The notes under the pieces were generated by a model, which was given only the letters and a program-made list of their open reading frames with translations, did no database searches and was not told where the DNA came from. A stretch of 64,000 nt of DNA, from the NCBI RefSeq assembly GCF_036023875.1, contig NZ_CP107931.1, positions 3,658,001-3,722,000 of the forward strand, written 5' to 3'. A program made the position numbers and the translations under genes. The first letter of the stretch is position 1. Each line of letters opens with the position of its first letter. Below, piece after piece: positions 26,801-36,114 of this stretch. This DNA is from Mycobacterium sp. NBC_00419. Its GTDB lineage: Bacteria; Actinomycetota; Actinomycetes; Mycobacteriales; Mycobacteriaceae.

Positions 26801-26895
26801 TGAAGTGAATGTGTTCCACGACGTACTGGTCAGCGCGTTGCGATGCCAGCGTTGAGATGAGCATAGCAGGCCGACGCCGAATCGCCCCTGTGATG

Positions 26896-27879
<984 letters not shown>

Positions 27880-27983
27880 CGTCGTCCCTTCGTCGTCGCC
27901 AGAGGCCCATTCTCGCAGGCGTACTTTCCCCGGCAATTGGGAACCCCAAGCGTCAAAGACGCACGTGTAGGGGTGAGCAGGCT

Positions 27984-29234
27984 ATGGGTGTGTTGCGCAC
28001 CGGTGAGGGACTGGCCGACGTCGTTGTCACCGCGATGACGTCGACCACGGCGTTGGCCTCCGACGCCGAAGAGACCTGGCAGCAGCTGCTGGAAGGCGCC
28101 AGCGGCATCCGCCCGCTCGATAAGTGGTTCACCCGCGAGTACTCCTCGCCGGTGATCATCGGCGGCCCGTTGCAGGAGGACTTCGACCACTACCTCAACC
28201 GCGTCGAACTTCGACGGCTGTCCTACCTGGGCAAGATGGCCACCGTCCTGGGCCGGCGGCTGTGGGACCAGGCCGGTGCACCCGAGGTGGACACCACCCG
28301 GCTGACGGTGTCGGTCGGGATTGCGCTGGGCACCACCGAGGAGATCGCGGTGCAGTACAACGACTGGGAGGACCGTGGCCTGCGGGCCATGTCCCCGCTG
28401 GCCGTGCAGATGTTCATGCCCAATGCCCCCGCCGCCGCGATCGGGTTGGAACGCCAAGCCAAGGCCGGCGTGATCACCCCCGTGATGGCCGATGCCGCCG
28501 GTGCCGGCGCGATCGCCGAAGCGTGGCGGCGCCTGGTCCTGGGCGAGGCCGATATCGCGATCTGCGGAGCGGTGGAGACCCAGGTCGAGGCGGTGCCGGT
28601 AGCCGCGTTCTCGGCGCTGGGCTTGTTGTCGACGAACAACGACGACCCGCCCGGCGCTTGCCGGCCGTTCGACCGGCATCGCGACGGTATGGTCCTGGCC
28701 GAAGGCGGCGCCCTGATGCTGATCGAAACCGAGCAGCACGCCAAAGCCCGGGGAGCGCCAATTCTGGCCAGGCTCATGGGAGTTGGCGTCAACTCCGACG
28801 GATACGACGATCTGCGCCCGGATCCGACCGGAGCCCTTGCCGCCGATGCCATCGTCCGGGCCATGCAGCTGGCCGGGCTGCAACCGGCCGACATCGACCA
28901 CGTCAACGCCCACGCCACCGGCACCACATTCGGTGATCTGGCTGAGGCGCAGGCCATTCGGCGTGCTCTGCCCGGTCGCGCCCCGGCGGTGTATGCGCCC
29001 AAAGCCGCGCTGGGACACTCCCTCGGTGCCGCCGGCGCAGTCGAGGCGGTGCTCACCGTGCAGGCGCTGCGCGACGGCGTCGTGCCGGCCACTCGCAACG
29101 TCAAAGACCTCGACCCGGCGATCGACCTCGATGTCGTCGTCGACCGGCCGCGCCCCGGCGACTACCGGTATGCCCTCACCAACTCATTCGGCCTCGGTGG
29201 GCACAACGCGGCTCTGGTCTTCGGCGCCGCCTGA
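27984..29234 (+). CDS. KasA/KasB-like beta-ketoacyl synthase lacking the catalytic Cys
   Basis: A 416-aa thiolase-fold protein very similar to mycobacterial KasA/KasB, the elongating condensing enzymes of mycolic-acid synthesis. The region around the nucleophile reads ITPVMADAAGAGAIAEAW where KasA has a Cys in SACSSGS; here position 170 is Asp (GAT at 28491). The two His and the Lys of the active site appear intact (VNAHATGT, PKAALGHS), as does the C-terminal NSFGLGGHNAALVFG. It therefore cannot form the acyl-cysteine intermediate and may decarboxylate, bind or regulate. The stop abuts that of the convergent UmaA-like gene. Confidence 0.88.
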   Translation: MGVLRTGEGLADVVVTAMTSTTALASDAEETWQQLLEGASGIRPLDKWFTREYSSPVIIGGPLQEDFDHYLNRVELRRLSYLGKMATVLGRRLWDQAGAPEVDTTRLTVSVGIALGTTEEIAVQYNDWEDRGLRAMSPLAVQMFMPNAPAAAIGLERQAKAGVITPVMADAAGAGAIAEAWRRLVLGEADIAICGAVETQVEAVPVAAFSALGLLSTNNDDPPGACRPFDRHRDGMVLAEGGALMLIETEQHAKARGAPILARLMGVGVNSDGYDDLRPDPTGALAADAIVRAMQLAGLQPADIDHVNAHATGTTFGDLAEAQAIRRALPGRAPAVYAPKAALGHSLGAAGAVEAVLTVQALRDGVVPATRNVKDLDPAIDLDVVVDRPRPGDYRYALTNSFGLGGHNAALVFGAA

Positions 29235-30119
29235 CTACTGCTTGACCAACGTGAACTGGCCGACCTCGGACACCCCTCGGCTGAAGAAGTCGGAGCAGCC
29301 GACCAGGTAGCGCATGTAGCGGTCGTAGATCTCCACCGAGGTCGCGGCGATCGCCTGCTCGCGGGCGGCCTCCAGCCGCTGCGACCAGATGTCGAGTGTG
29401 CGGACGTAGTGCGGGGTCAGATAGTTCAGGCTCTCGACGGAAAACCCTGCCCGGCCGGCGAAGTCGGCGATGTCGTCGTCGCACGGCACCGCCCCGCCGG
29501 GGAAGATCTCCTTGGCGATGAACCGCATGAACTTCAGGTCGCTCATCGTGATCGGGATGCCCATCTCCGGCCAGCGCTTCAGCGGATGGCCCATGATCGT
29601 CTGCAGCACCATCCGGCCGTCGCCGGGCAATATCCGATGGCACATCTCGAAGAATGCGGCGTAGCGGTCCTTCGGGAACGCCTCGAACGCTTCGATACTG
29701 ACGATCCGGTCCACCGGCTGATCGAACTCCTCCCAGCCGCGCAACAGGATCTGCCGCGACCTCGACGAGTCGACATCGTCGAGGATCTGCTGGCCCAGGG
29801 CGCGTTGGTTGCGGCTCAGCGTCAAGCCCAGCGTGTTCACGTCGTGGCGTTGCACGGCACGTTTCATCACCGAACCCCAGCCGCAGCCGATGTCGAGCAG
29901 CGTCATCCCCGGTTGCAGATACAGCTCGCCGAGCGCCAGATCGATCTTGGCCATCTGCGCCTCTTCGAGCGTCATGTCGTCGCGTTCGAAGAACGCGCAA
30001 CTGTAGGTGCGCGACGGGTCCTGGAAGAGCCCGAAGAAATCGTTCGAGATGTCGTAGTGGGCCTGAACGTCCTCGTATGCGGGGCGCAATTGCGTAGAGC
30101 CCGACCTGCTCTGCGTCAT
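29235..30119 (-). CDS. Mycolic-acid methyltransferase, UmaA-like
   Basis: A 294-aa SAM-dependent methyltransferase of the cyclopropane-fatty-acid/mycolate group. Motifs: [38 protein letters not shown] site [29 protein letters not shown], and the C-terminal VGQFTLVK. AFEAF in place of the AFEHF of CmaA proteins, and SDLKFMRFI, point to a UmaA-type enzyme. The ATG at 30119 has GGAGG upstream. It follows the next methyltransferase gene by 16 bases in the same direction, so both are co-transcribed. Confidence 0.87.
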   Translation of the reverse strand: MTQSRSGSTQLRPAYEDVQAHYDISNDFFGLFQDPSRTYSCAFFERDDMTLEEAQMAKIDLALGELYLQPGMTLLDIGCGWGSVMKRAVQRHDVNTLGLTLSRNQRALGQQILDDVDSSRSRQILLRGWEEFDQPVDRIVSIEAFEAFPKDRYAAFFEMCHRILPGDGRMVLQTIMGHPLKRWPEMGIPITMSDLKFMRFIAKEIFPGGAVPCDDDIADFAGRAGFSVESLNYLTPHYVRTLDIWSQRLEAAREQAIAATSVEIYDRYMRYLVGCSDFFSRGVSEVGQFTLVKQ

Positions 30120-30135
30120 GACTGACGGACCTCCC

Positions 30136-31059
30136 TCAACGTGCGGCTTTCTCGCAGGTGAACTGGCAGACATCGGTGTATCCGCTGCGGAACAGGTCTG
30201 CGCACCCGGTCAGGTACTTGTGGAACCGGTCGTAGATCTCTTCGGACGTGATCGCGACGGCCTCGTCTTTCCTGGCTTCCAGGTTCGACGCCCAGGTGTC
30301 CAGGGTGCGGGCGTAGTGCGGCTGCAGATGCTGCTCACGGGTGACGGCATAACCGGCGGTGAGCGCGTGCTTGCGGACCATCGAGGCCAGCGGCAGCCGG
30401 CCACCGGGATAGATCTCGTCCATGATGAATTTGATGAACCGCACCCGCGACATGGTCAGCGGCAATCCCTTGGCTTTGATCTCCTCGTCCTCGGGAATGG
30501 TGATCGTGTGGAGCAGCATCACACCGTCGTCGGGCAGCCAGCTGAAGGTCTTCTTGAAGTAGTCGTCGTACTTGTTGAAGCCGAAGTGTTCGAAGGCGCC
30601 GATCGACACGATCCGGTCGACCTTGCCGTCGAACTCCTCCCACGGCTGTAGGCGAACTTCCTTGTGTCGCGGGCTCGTCGAGTTGGCGAACCAGTTCTCC
30701 TCGATGTGGCGGCGCTGGTTTTCCGACAGCGTCAGCCCGATGACGTTGACGTCGTACTTGTCGACCGCGCGCATGATCGTCGAACCCCAGCCGCAGCCGA
30801 TGTCGAGCAGGGTCATGCCGGGTTCGAGCCCGAGCTTGCCCAGCGCCAGGTCGACCTTGGCCATCTGGGCTTCTTCCAGCGTCATGTCGTCGCGCTCGAA
30901 GTAGGCGCAGCTATACGTCTGGGTGGGGTCTTGCCACAGCTTGAAGAACTCGTTGGAGATGTCGTAGTGGAACTGCACTTCGTCCTTGTCGGACCCGCGG
31001 GTCGCTGATGCGGACTTCGACAGCCACTGGGACTGAGCCTGGGGAATGGATTGAGACAC
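30136..31059 (-). CDS. Cyclopropane mycolic acid synthase, CmaA/MmaA-like
   Basis: A 307-aa SAM-dependent methyltransferase that would cyclopropanate or methylate double bonds of meromycolate chains. Motifs: [99 protein letters not shown] at 31059 is chosen since GAGGA lies 6 bases upstream; the ATG at 31083 has no such site. It is the first gene of the two-methyltransferase operon. Exact position and stereochemistry cannot be read from sequence. Confidence 0.87.
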   Translation of the reverse strand: MSQSIPQAQSQWLSKSASATRGSDKDEVQFHYDISNEFFKLWQDPTQTYSCAYFERDDMTLEEAQMAKVDLALGKLGLEPGMTLLDIGCGWGSTIMRAVDKYDVNVIGLTLSENQRRHIEENWFANSTSPRHKEVRLQPWEEFDGKVDRIVSIGAFEHFGFNKYDDYFKKTFSWLPDDGVMLLHTITIPEDEEIKAKGLPLTMSRVRFIKFIMDEIYPGGRLPLASMVRKHALTAGYAVTREQHLQPHYARTLDTWASNLEARKDEAVAITSEEIYDRFHKYLTGCADLFRSGYTDVCQFTCEKAAR

Positions 31060-31143
31060 GTGCGTCCTCGAGGCAGGGGTCATCGGTCGTTAGGGGTAGA
31101 TACCCACATCGGTTCGGCTCCAATCACCGGATACGGTCATCAG

Positions 31144-31680
31144 ATGGCCTACGAGGATCGTGTTCGCTGGGATGGCAGACATGCCGACCGTGAGCCGGGG
31201 CCGGTGGGCCCGCCGGGCGTTTTCGCCCCCTACGAGAGTGCGTTTCCGGTCGCTGGACATGCCCTTGACCTGGCCTGCGGCCAAGGGGAGGCGGCGGTGT
31301 GGCTGGCGGTGCGGGGTCTGCACGTGCTGGGCATCGACGTCTCGCCGGTGGCGATCGCCGGCGCACGAGAGTTGGCTGTGCGCAACGCCGTTGACGAGCG
31401 GTGTCGATTCGAGGTGGTCGATCTTGACGGTGGACTTCCGCCGGGTCCGCAGGCGAACGTGATCGTCTGCAACAAGTTCCGCGACCGCAGGCTCGACGCC
31501 GCGATTCTCGAGCGGCTGGCGCCCGGCGGTCTGCTGGCGATCAGTGCGCTCAGCGAGGTCGGCGCCCAGCCGGGCCCGTTTCGGGTGGCCGCGGGGGAAT
31601 TGACACAGGCTTTTGCTGACCTGGATGTGGTTGCCGCATCGGAGGCCGACGGCCAGGCGTGGCTGCTAGCCCGCCGTTGA
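31144..31680 (+). CDS. Class I SAM-dependent methyltransferase (small)
   Basis: A 178-aa methyltransferase with a Rossmann SAM site LDLACGQGEAAVWLAVRGLH followed by VLGIDVSPVAIAGARELA and EVVDLDGGLPPGP. The N-terminus starts YEDRVRWDGRHADREPG, a pattern common in small actinobacterial methyltransferases. ATG at 31144 is selected because coding character begins there; upstream in-frame sequence to 31051 is the divergent promoter region. Substrate unknown. It is divergent from the CmaA-like gene, with about 85 bases between them. Confidence 0.82.
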   Translation: MAYEDRVRWDGRHADREPGPVGPPGVFAPYESAFPVAGHALDLACGQGEAAVWLAVRGLHVLGIDVSPVAIAGARELAVRNAVDERCRFEVVDLDGGLPPGPQANVIVCNKFRDRRLDAAILERLAPGGLLAISALSEVGAQPGPFRVAAGELTQAFADLDVVAASEADGQAWLLARR

Positions 31681-31785
31681 CGTCGAATTATGCTGCGCTG
31701 CCGTTAATTTCAGTGTGACTGAGGTCGGGCTCGCGTCGTGCATAATCATCGGCGGGCCGGGGACTGTCACTAGGGGAGGAACGCA

Positions 31786-32205
31786 ATGAAGCGAGCCCTG
31801 ATCGTCGCCGCCGCAGCCACCATGATGGGGTTCGCCGCACCGGCGCACGCTGCCGATCCCAACGTCGTCGGAACGTTTGCCTTCAAGGCCGGAAATGTCG
31901 GCTCGACCTGGGTGATGACACCGTGTGCCGACGACACCAACCACTGCGTCCACGTCGCCTCCTCGGGTATGCCGGGCCAGCAGCCCTGGAACGCCGATGC
32001 GTTCTGGTCGGTGGGCTCCTGGATCCTCAAGGTCGAGCAAGCCGACGCGATCAGCTGTGACGACGGCGTCCAGCATTCCGGGTTGATGACCTATTCGTGG
32101 GACGCGGCGACGTTCCAGGGGTGGGCAGGCATCTACAACCCGGGGGTGTGCGACGGCAAGGCCGGCAGCATCGCCGCGCCGTTCACGCTGACCCGAACCG
32201 CCTAG
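31786..32205 (+). CDS. Small secreted Cys-containing protein
   Basis: A 139-aa exported protein. N-terminal Sec signal peptide (KRALIVAAAATMMGFAAPAHA, cut after AHA near residue 22). The mature part has four Cys (PCADD, HCVHV, ISCDD, VCDGK) that could form two disulfides and is rich in Trp and Gly. GGGGAGGA precedes the ATG. Similar small secreted proteins of unknown function are common in mycobacteria. Its stop overlaps the end of the convergent NYN gene by 4 bases. Confidence 0.8.
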   Translation: MKRALIVAAAATMMGFAAPAHAADPNVVGTFAFKAGNVGSTWVMTPCADDTNHCVHVASSGMPGQQPWNADAFWSVGSWILKVEQADAISCDDGVQHSGLMTYSWDAATFQGWAGIYNPGVCDGKAGSIAAPFTLTRTA

Positions 32206-33050
32206 CGCAGCTTGACCATCCGGGTCGTCGAGCTCTCGTCGAGTTCGACGATGTCCGAGCGTGACCGCAGGAAGTCGCTGAACGACTTAAAGCCCAACGA
32301 CTTCTCCGAGAACGACGGGTCCATCCGCTTCATCTGCGCCTTGACCGTCGAGTTGTGCAGCCACTCCACGTCGTCCTTTTCCAGGCCGATCTGCAGGGCC
32401 CGCTTCAGCAGCGCGGTCGCCGCTGCCTGCCCGTCTGGCGGTTCGGGCTCGGCGGACTTCGCGGACTTGGCACGCGGCTTCTCCTCGGCGGCAGCCGGCT
32501 GGAGCACCGGCACCCCGGGCAGTGCGTCATAGATGACGAAGTCGTCGCATGCCGCGGCCAGCGACTTGCTCGAGGATCCGGCCACCCCGATGCCCACCAC
32601 GTAACGACCCAGCCGCTTGCAGCGCTGCGCGAGCGGAATGTAGTCCGAGTCGCCGGCCACGATCACCACGTGGGTCAGGTCGGGCAGCCGGAACATGTCC
32701 TCGACGGCGTCGACCGCCAGCCGGATGTCGGCGGCGTTCTTGCCGTAGGCGGCGGCCGGGAACAACTGCACGAGGTCGACGGCGCGGCCGACCAGCTGTT
32801 CGCGGTACTCGGCATTGACGCCGGCCGACCAGTCGGCGTAGGCCCGCGTCAGCACCACCGTCCCGAACGAGGAGGCGAAGTCCAGTATCGCCCCCACGTC
32901 CACCCGGGCCAGGGTCAGCTTCGCCGGCTCCAGGCCCTTGGCTTTGTCACGCTGAAATGAGTTGCGGCCGTTGACCTGGTCGTAGCGGGAGATCACGATG
33001 TTGTCGAAGTCGAGATACACCGCGACGCGGGCCGCACCGGGTTCGGTCAT
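32202..33050 (-). CDS. NYN-domain RNase-like protein with C-terminal LOTUS (OST-HTH) domain
   Basis: A 282-aa cytoplasmic protein. The NYN (PIN-like) nuclease domain spans about 1-175 with acidic metal-site residues in VAVYLDFDNIVIS, ADIRLAVDAVEDMF and VIVAGDSDYIPLA. After a Glu/Ala/Lys-rich linker, residues about 205-282 look like an OST-HTH/LOTUS RNA-binding domain (LLKRALQIGLEKDDVEWL, FSEKSLGFKSFSDFLRSR). The combination suggests an endoribonuclease with a targeted RNA-binding module. It stands alone, with the secreted protein gene converging on it. Confidence 0.85.
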   Translation of the reverse strand: MTEPGAARVAVYLDFDNIVISRYDQVNGRNSFQRDKAKGLEPAKLTLARVDVGAILDFASSFGTVVLTRAYADWSAGVNAEYREQLVGRAVDLVQLFPAAAYGKNAADIRLAVDAVEDMFRLPDLTHVVIVAGDSDYIPLAQRCKRLGRYVVGIGVAGSSSKSLAAACDDFVIYDALPGVPVLQPAAAEEKPRAKSAKSAEPEPPDGQAAATALLKRALQIGLEKDDVEWLHNSTVKAQMKRMDPSFSEKSLGFKSFSDFLRSRSDIVELDESSTTRMVKLR

Positions 33051-33194
33051 GTGCTGAAGTCTTGTCCATGTTGTGACGAAGCACGCGCTATTGCGTAGAA
33101 CCCTTGTGTCGCCCGCCCCGTCTATGATTCAGGGGCCCCTTCGATCGGACGGGCTTCCGGCGAGAACTGCCGACCTTATTAGTGGAGTATCTGG

Positions 33195-34451
33195 GTGTCT
33201 TTGAGTCGTCGTGCGCGCGGTGCCTACCTCGCCGCCGTCCTTGGTGTGCTGGCGGTCCTGGGCGGTGTGGTGATCTCGACGACTCCGCATTGCCCCGAGC
33301 ACTGCCGCGCCGAAGCCGCCGCACAGGTTCCGGCCCCGGCGCCATCGACCGACCCGGCTGCGCTCACCGTCACCCCGGCGGACGGCGCCAGCGACGTCGA
33401 CCCACTGGCCGCGGTGAAAGCCGTCGCGCAGACCGGGATGCTGACCGGCGTCAGCCTGCTCAACGACGCCGGCAAGCCGGTCCCCGGCGTCGTCACCCCT
33501 GATTTCAAGACCTGGAAGCCCACCGTGCCGCTGGGCTACGGGCGCACCTACACACTGTCCGTCGACGCCCGCGGCCCCGGCGGGGTGCCGACGTCGGTCA
33601 CCTCGACGTTCCAGACCCTGGTTCCGGGCAATCAGACCGAGGTCTACCTGACCGCACCGGGCGGGCAGCCGCTCGACGGCGCCACGTTGGGCATCGGGGC
33701 GATCGTCGTCGCCCGCTTCGACGAGCCGATCACTGATCGCGCGGCCGCCGAACGGCGTCTGTCGGTCACCACCTCGCCGGCGGTCGCCGGCTCGTGGTAC
33801 TGGGTGGACGACCAGAACGCCCGCTGGCGGCCCGAAAAGTATTACGCCCCGGGCACTTCGGTGACCGTCAAAGCCGGCATCTACGGGGTGCCCCTCGGTG
33901 ACGGGCTGTACGGCGCACAGGACAGCACTGCCACGTTCCGCATCGGCGCCGCTCATGTCTCGGTCGCCGACGACACCACCAAACAGGTCAGCGTGTACGA
34001 CAACGGCAAGCTGATCCGCACCATGCCCACTTCGATGGGGATGGGCGGTACCGAGACCATCGGTGGGCAGACTCTGTCGTTCTGGACCCCGCCCGGCGTC
34101 TACACCGTGATGGACAAGGCCAACCCGGTGATCATGGATTCCTCCACCTACGGCCTGCCGATCAATTCGCGGCTGGGCTACCGGGAGACCATCCCGTACG
34201 CCACCCGGATCAGTAGCGACGGCATCTACCTGCACCAGCTCAACGCCACCGTGTGGGCCCAGGGCAACACGAACGTCTCCCACGGCTGCCTGAACCTCAG
34301 TAGCGACAACGCGCAGTGGTTCTACGAGTTCTCCCAGCCAGGTGACGTCGTCGAGGTGCGCAACACCGGGGGACCGCCCCTGCAGGTGTGGCAGAACGGC
34401 GACTGGACGGTGTCGTGGGCCGAGTGGCGCAAGGGCAGCGCACTGGGGTAG
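33195..34451 (+). CDS. L,D-transpeptidase with Ig-like domains (tandem copy 1)
   Basis: A 418-aa envelope enzyme that forms 3-3 cross-links in peptidoglycan. N-terminal signal anchor (about 9-29), a low-complexity Pro/Ala linker, Ig-like domains (PADGASDVDPL, ARWRPEKYYAPGTSVTVKA) and a C-terminal YkuD catalytic domain with IYLHQLNATVWAQGNTNVSHGC and catalytic Cys365. Two Cys near the anchor (PHCPEHC) may form a disulfide or attach lipid. GTG at 33195 has GGAG 7 bases upstream. A TATGAT -10-like element lies at 33123-33128. A second copy follows immediately. Confidence 0.92.
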   Translation: MSLSRRARGAYLAAVLGVLAVLGGVVISTTPHCPEHCRAEAAAQVPAPAPSTDPAALTVTPADGASDVDPLAAVKAVAQTGMLTGVSLLNDAGKPVPGVVTPDFKTWKPTVPLGYGRTYTLSVDARGPGGVPTSVTSTFQTLVPGNQTEVYLTAPGGQPLDGATLGIGAIVVARFDEPITDRAAAERRLSVTTSPAVAGSWYWVDDQNARWRPEKYYAPGTSVTVKAGIYGVPLGDGLYGAQDSTATFRIGAAHVSVADDTTKQVSVYDNGKLIRTMPTSMGMGGTETIGGQTLSFWTPPGVYTVMDKANPVIMDSSTYGLPINSRLGYRETIPYATRISSDGIYLHQLNATVWAQGNTNVSHGCLNLSSDNAQWFYEFSQPGDVVEVRNTGGPPLQVWQNGDWTVSWAEWRKGSALG

Positions 34452-34609
34452 CGCAGCGATTAGGTTCCGCTAAGCGACAGGTGTTTGCTGCAGGTCACCG
34501 CCCGTGCCGGCCTTATCACGTCGAAATAGGAGCGGATTTCCGTCTATGATCTCAGTCGTCAATGGTGACGCCGGCAACATATCGTCGACCAGCTCTGGAG
34601 TGAATTTCG

Positions 34610-35878
34610 GTGAGTCGTCCCGGTCGTGCAAGCACGGCGATCTTGGTTGTGGGCGCGTTGCTCCTTGCGGTTCTCGGCAGCGACGTCGCCGGCCTGCCGG
34701 GGTGCCAGGACGGCTGTAAGACCCCGACCGCTGCCGCCGCGGCTCCAGCCCCGCCCGCGGCTCCGCAGCCGCCGCTGCTGGGCGTTGCTCCGGCGAACGG
34801 CTCCGCTGACCTGAGCCCGCTGAGCAGGGTCTCGGCGCGCGTGGTGGCCGGCAGCCTCACCAACGTCTCCCTGGTCGACGACTACGGCAACACGGTTGCG
34901 GGGGCGCTGTCGCCCGACGGCACGTCGTGGCAGCCGACCGAGCAGCTGAAGTACGGCCGCAACTACACCATGCAGGTCGCCAGCCGCGGGACCAGCGGTG
35001 TGCCGTTGGCCCGCACCACCACCTTCGCGACGGCGACGCCGAACAACCTGACCGCGGTCTACCTGGAGACGCCCGGCGGTCTGCCGATCCACGCCGACCA
35101 GCGCTACGGCATCGGCACCATCATCTCCGCGCGCTTCGACGAGCCGATCGCCGACAAGGCGGCCGCCGAACGTCAGCTCGTGGTGACGACCAATCCGCCG
35201 GTGAAGGGCTCTTGGTACTGGGTTGACGACGCGACGGCTCATTGGCGCCCAGAGAAGTACTACAGCCCCGGCACCACGGTGACAGTGGCCGCCAACATGT
35301 TCGGGATGCGCCTCGGCGACGGTCTGTATGGCCAGAACAACGAGCAGGCGACGCTGACGATCGGCGATGCACACGTGTCGATCGCCGACGACGCCACCAA
35401 GACCGTCAACGTCTTCAACAACGGCAAACTGGTGCGCGCCATGCCGACATCGATGGGCCGCGGTGGCACCGAAATCATTGCGGGACGGACGTTTTCGTTC
35501 TGGACCCCGCCCGGGGTCTACACGGTGATCGACAAGGCCGAAGAGGTGACGATGGACTCGTCGACCTACGGTCTTCCGGTTGCCTCGTCGATGGGCTACA
35601 AGCTCAAGATCCCCTATGCCACCCGGATCAGCACCGACGGCATCTATCTGCATCAGCTCAACGCCACCACGTGGGCGCAGGGCAACACCAACACGTCGCA
35701 CGGTTGCCTGAACCTCAACGGTGACAACGCCGCCTGGTTCTTCGATTTCTCCCAGCCCGGCGACATCGTCGAGGTGCGTGGCACCGGCGGCCCCAAGCTG
35801 GAGATCTGGCAGAACGGCGACTGGTCGCTGCCATGGGGTGAGTGGCTCAAGGGCAGCGCGCTGACCCCCAAGCCGTAG
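34610..35878 (+). CDS. L,D-transpeptidase with Ig-like domains (tandem copy 2)
   Basis: A 422-aa paralogue of the preceding gene with the same layout: signal anchor, Pro/Ala linker, Ig-like region (VAPANGSADLSPLSRV, AHWRPEKYYSPGTTVTVAA), YkuD domain with GIYLHQLNATTWAQGNTNTS and catalytic Cys366 in SHGCLNLNGDN. The two share long identical stretches in the catalytic domain and diverge at the N-terminus, so this is an old tandem duplication. The 158-base gap contains TATGAT at 34548-34553, as upstream of copy 1, suggesting separate but similar promoters. GTG start. Confidence 0.92.
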   Translation: MSRPGRASTAILVVGALLLAVLGSDVAGLPGCQDGCKTPTAAAAAPAPPAAPQPPLLGVAPANGSADLSPLSRVSARVVAGSLTNVSLVDDYGNTVAGALSPDGTSWQPTEQLKYGRNYTMQVASRGTSGVPLARTTTFATATPNNLTAVYLETPGGLPIHADQRYGIGTIISARFDEPIADKAAAERQLVVTTNPPVKGSWYWVDDATAHWRPEKYYSPGTTVTVAANMFGMRLGDGLYGQNNEQATLTIGDAHVSIADDATKTVNVFNNGKLVRAMPTSMGRGGTEIIAGRTFSFWTPPGVYTVIDKAEEVTMDSSTYGLPVASSMGYKLKIPYATRISTDGIYLHQLNATTWAQGNTNTSHGCLNLNGDNAAWFFDFSQPGDIVEVRGTGGPKLEIWQNGDWSLPWGEWLKGSALTPKP

Positions 35879-35888
35879 CGCGTCGGTT

Positions 35889-35909
35889 CTATACCCCCTG
35901 GAGGTATAG
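35889..35909. promoter_or_regulatory. CsoR-like operator overlapping a leaderless promoter
   Basis: CTATACC-N7-GGTATAG is a perfect 7+7 inverted repeat whose centre (CCCTGGA) completes the ATACCCCC...GGTAT shape of operators of CsoR-type copper repressors. The sequence TAGGAT at 35907-35912 overlaps its right arm and ends 7 bases before the ATG at 35920, so transcription could start at the ATG itself. A bound repressor would cover the -10. Confidence 0.65.
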
Positions 35910-35919
35910 GATGGTTGTC

Positions 35920-36018
35920 ATGACTGAACAGACAACGACGTCGACCTGCACCAACGCGAACTGTACGTGCCAGAACTGCACGTGCGGAGACAGCTGCAGC
36001 TGCGGTAAGTCCGACTAG
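35920..36018 (+). CDS. Cys-rich metallothionein-like peptide, 32 aa
   Basis: A 32-aa peptide with seven Cys in CxC and CxxC patterns (C10, C15, C17, C20, C22, C26, C28; e.g. CTCQNCTCGDSCSCG) and no aromatic residues: a bacterial metallothionein-like metal chelator. A CsoR-like operator lies directly upstream, pointing to copper (Cu(I)) binding, as for MymT of M. tuberculosis. Start: ATG 35920 would be leaderless; an in-frame ATG at 35911 has GGAGG 6 bases upstream and adds three residues (MVV). Both give the same chelating core. No copper exporter gene is adjacent. Confidence 0.8.
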   Translation: MTEQTTTSTCTNANCTCQNCTCGDSCSCGKSD

Positions 36019-36114
36019 GAGCCGCTTTGCCTTCCGCGAGCGTGCGTGTCGGTACGCCGACACGCCGCCATCGCGGACAGTTGGCGCACCCTCGCGGGAC
36101 CAGCGGCGCCGAGG

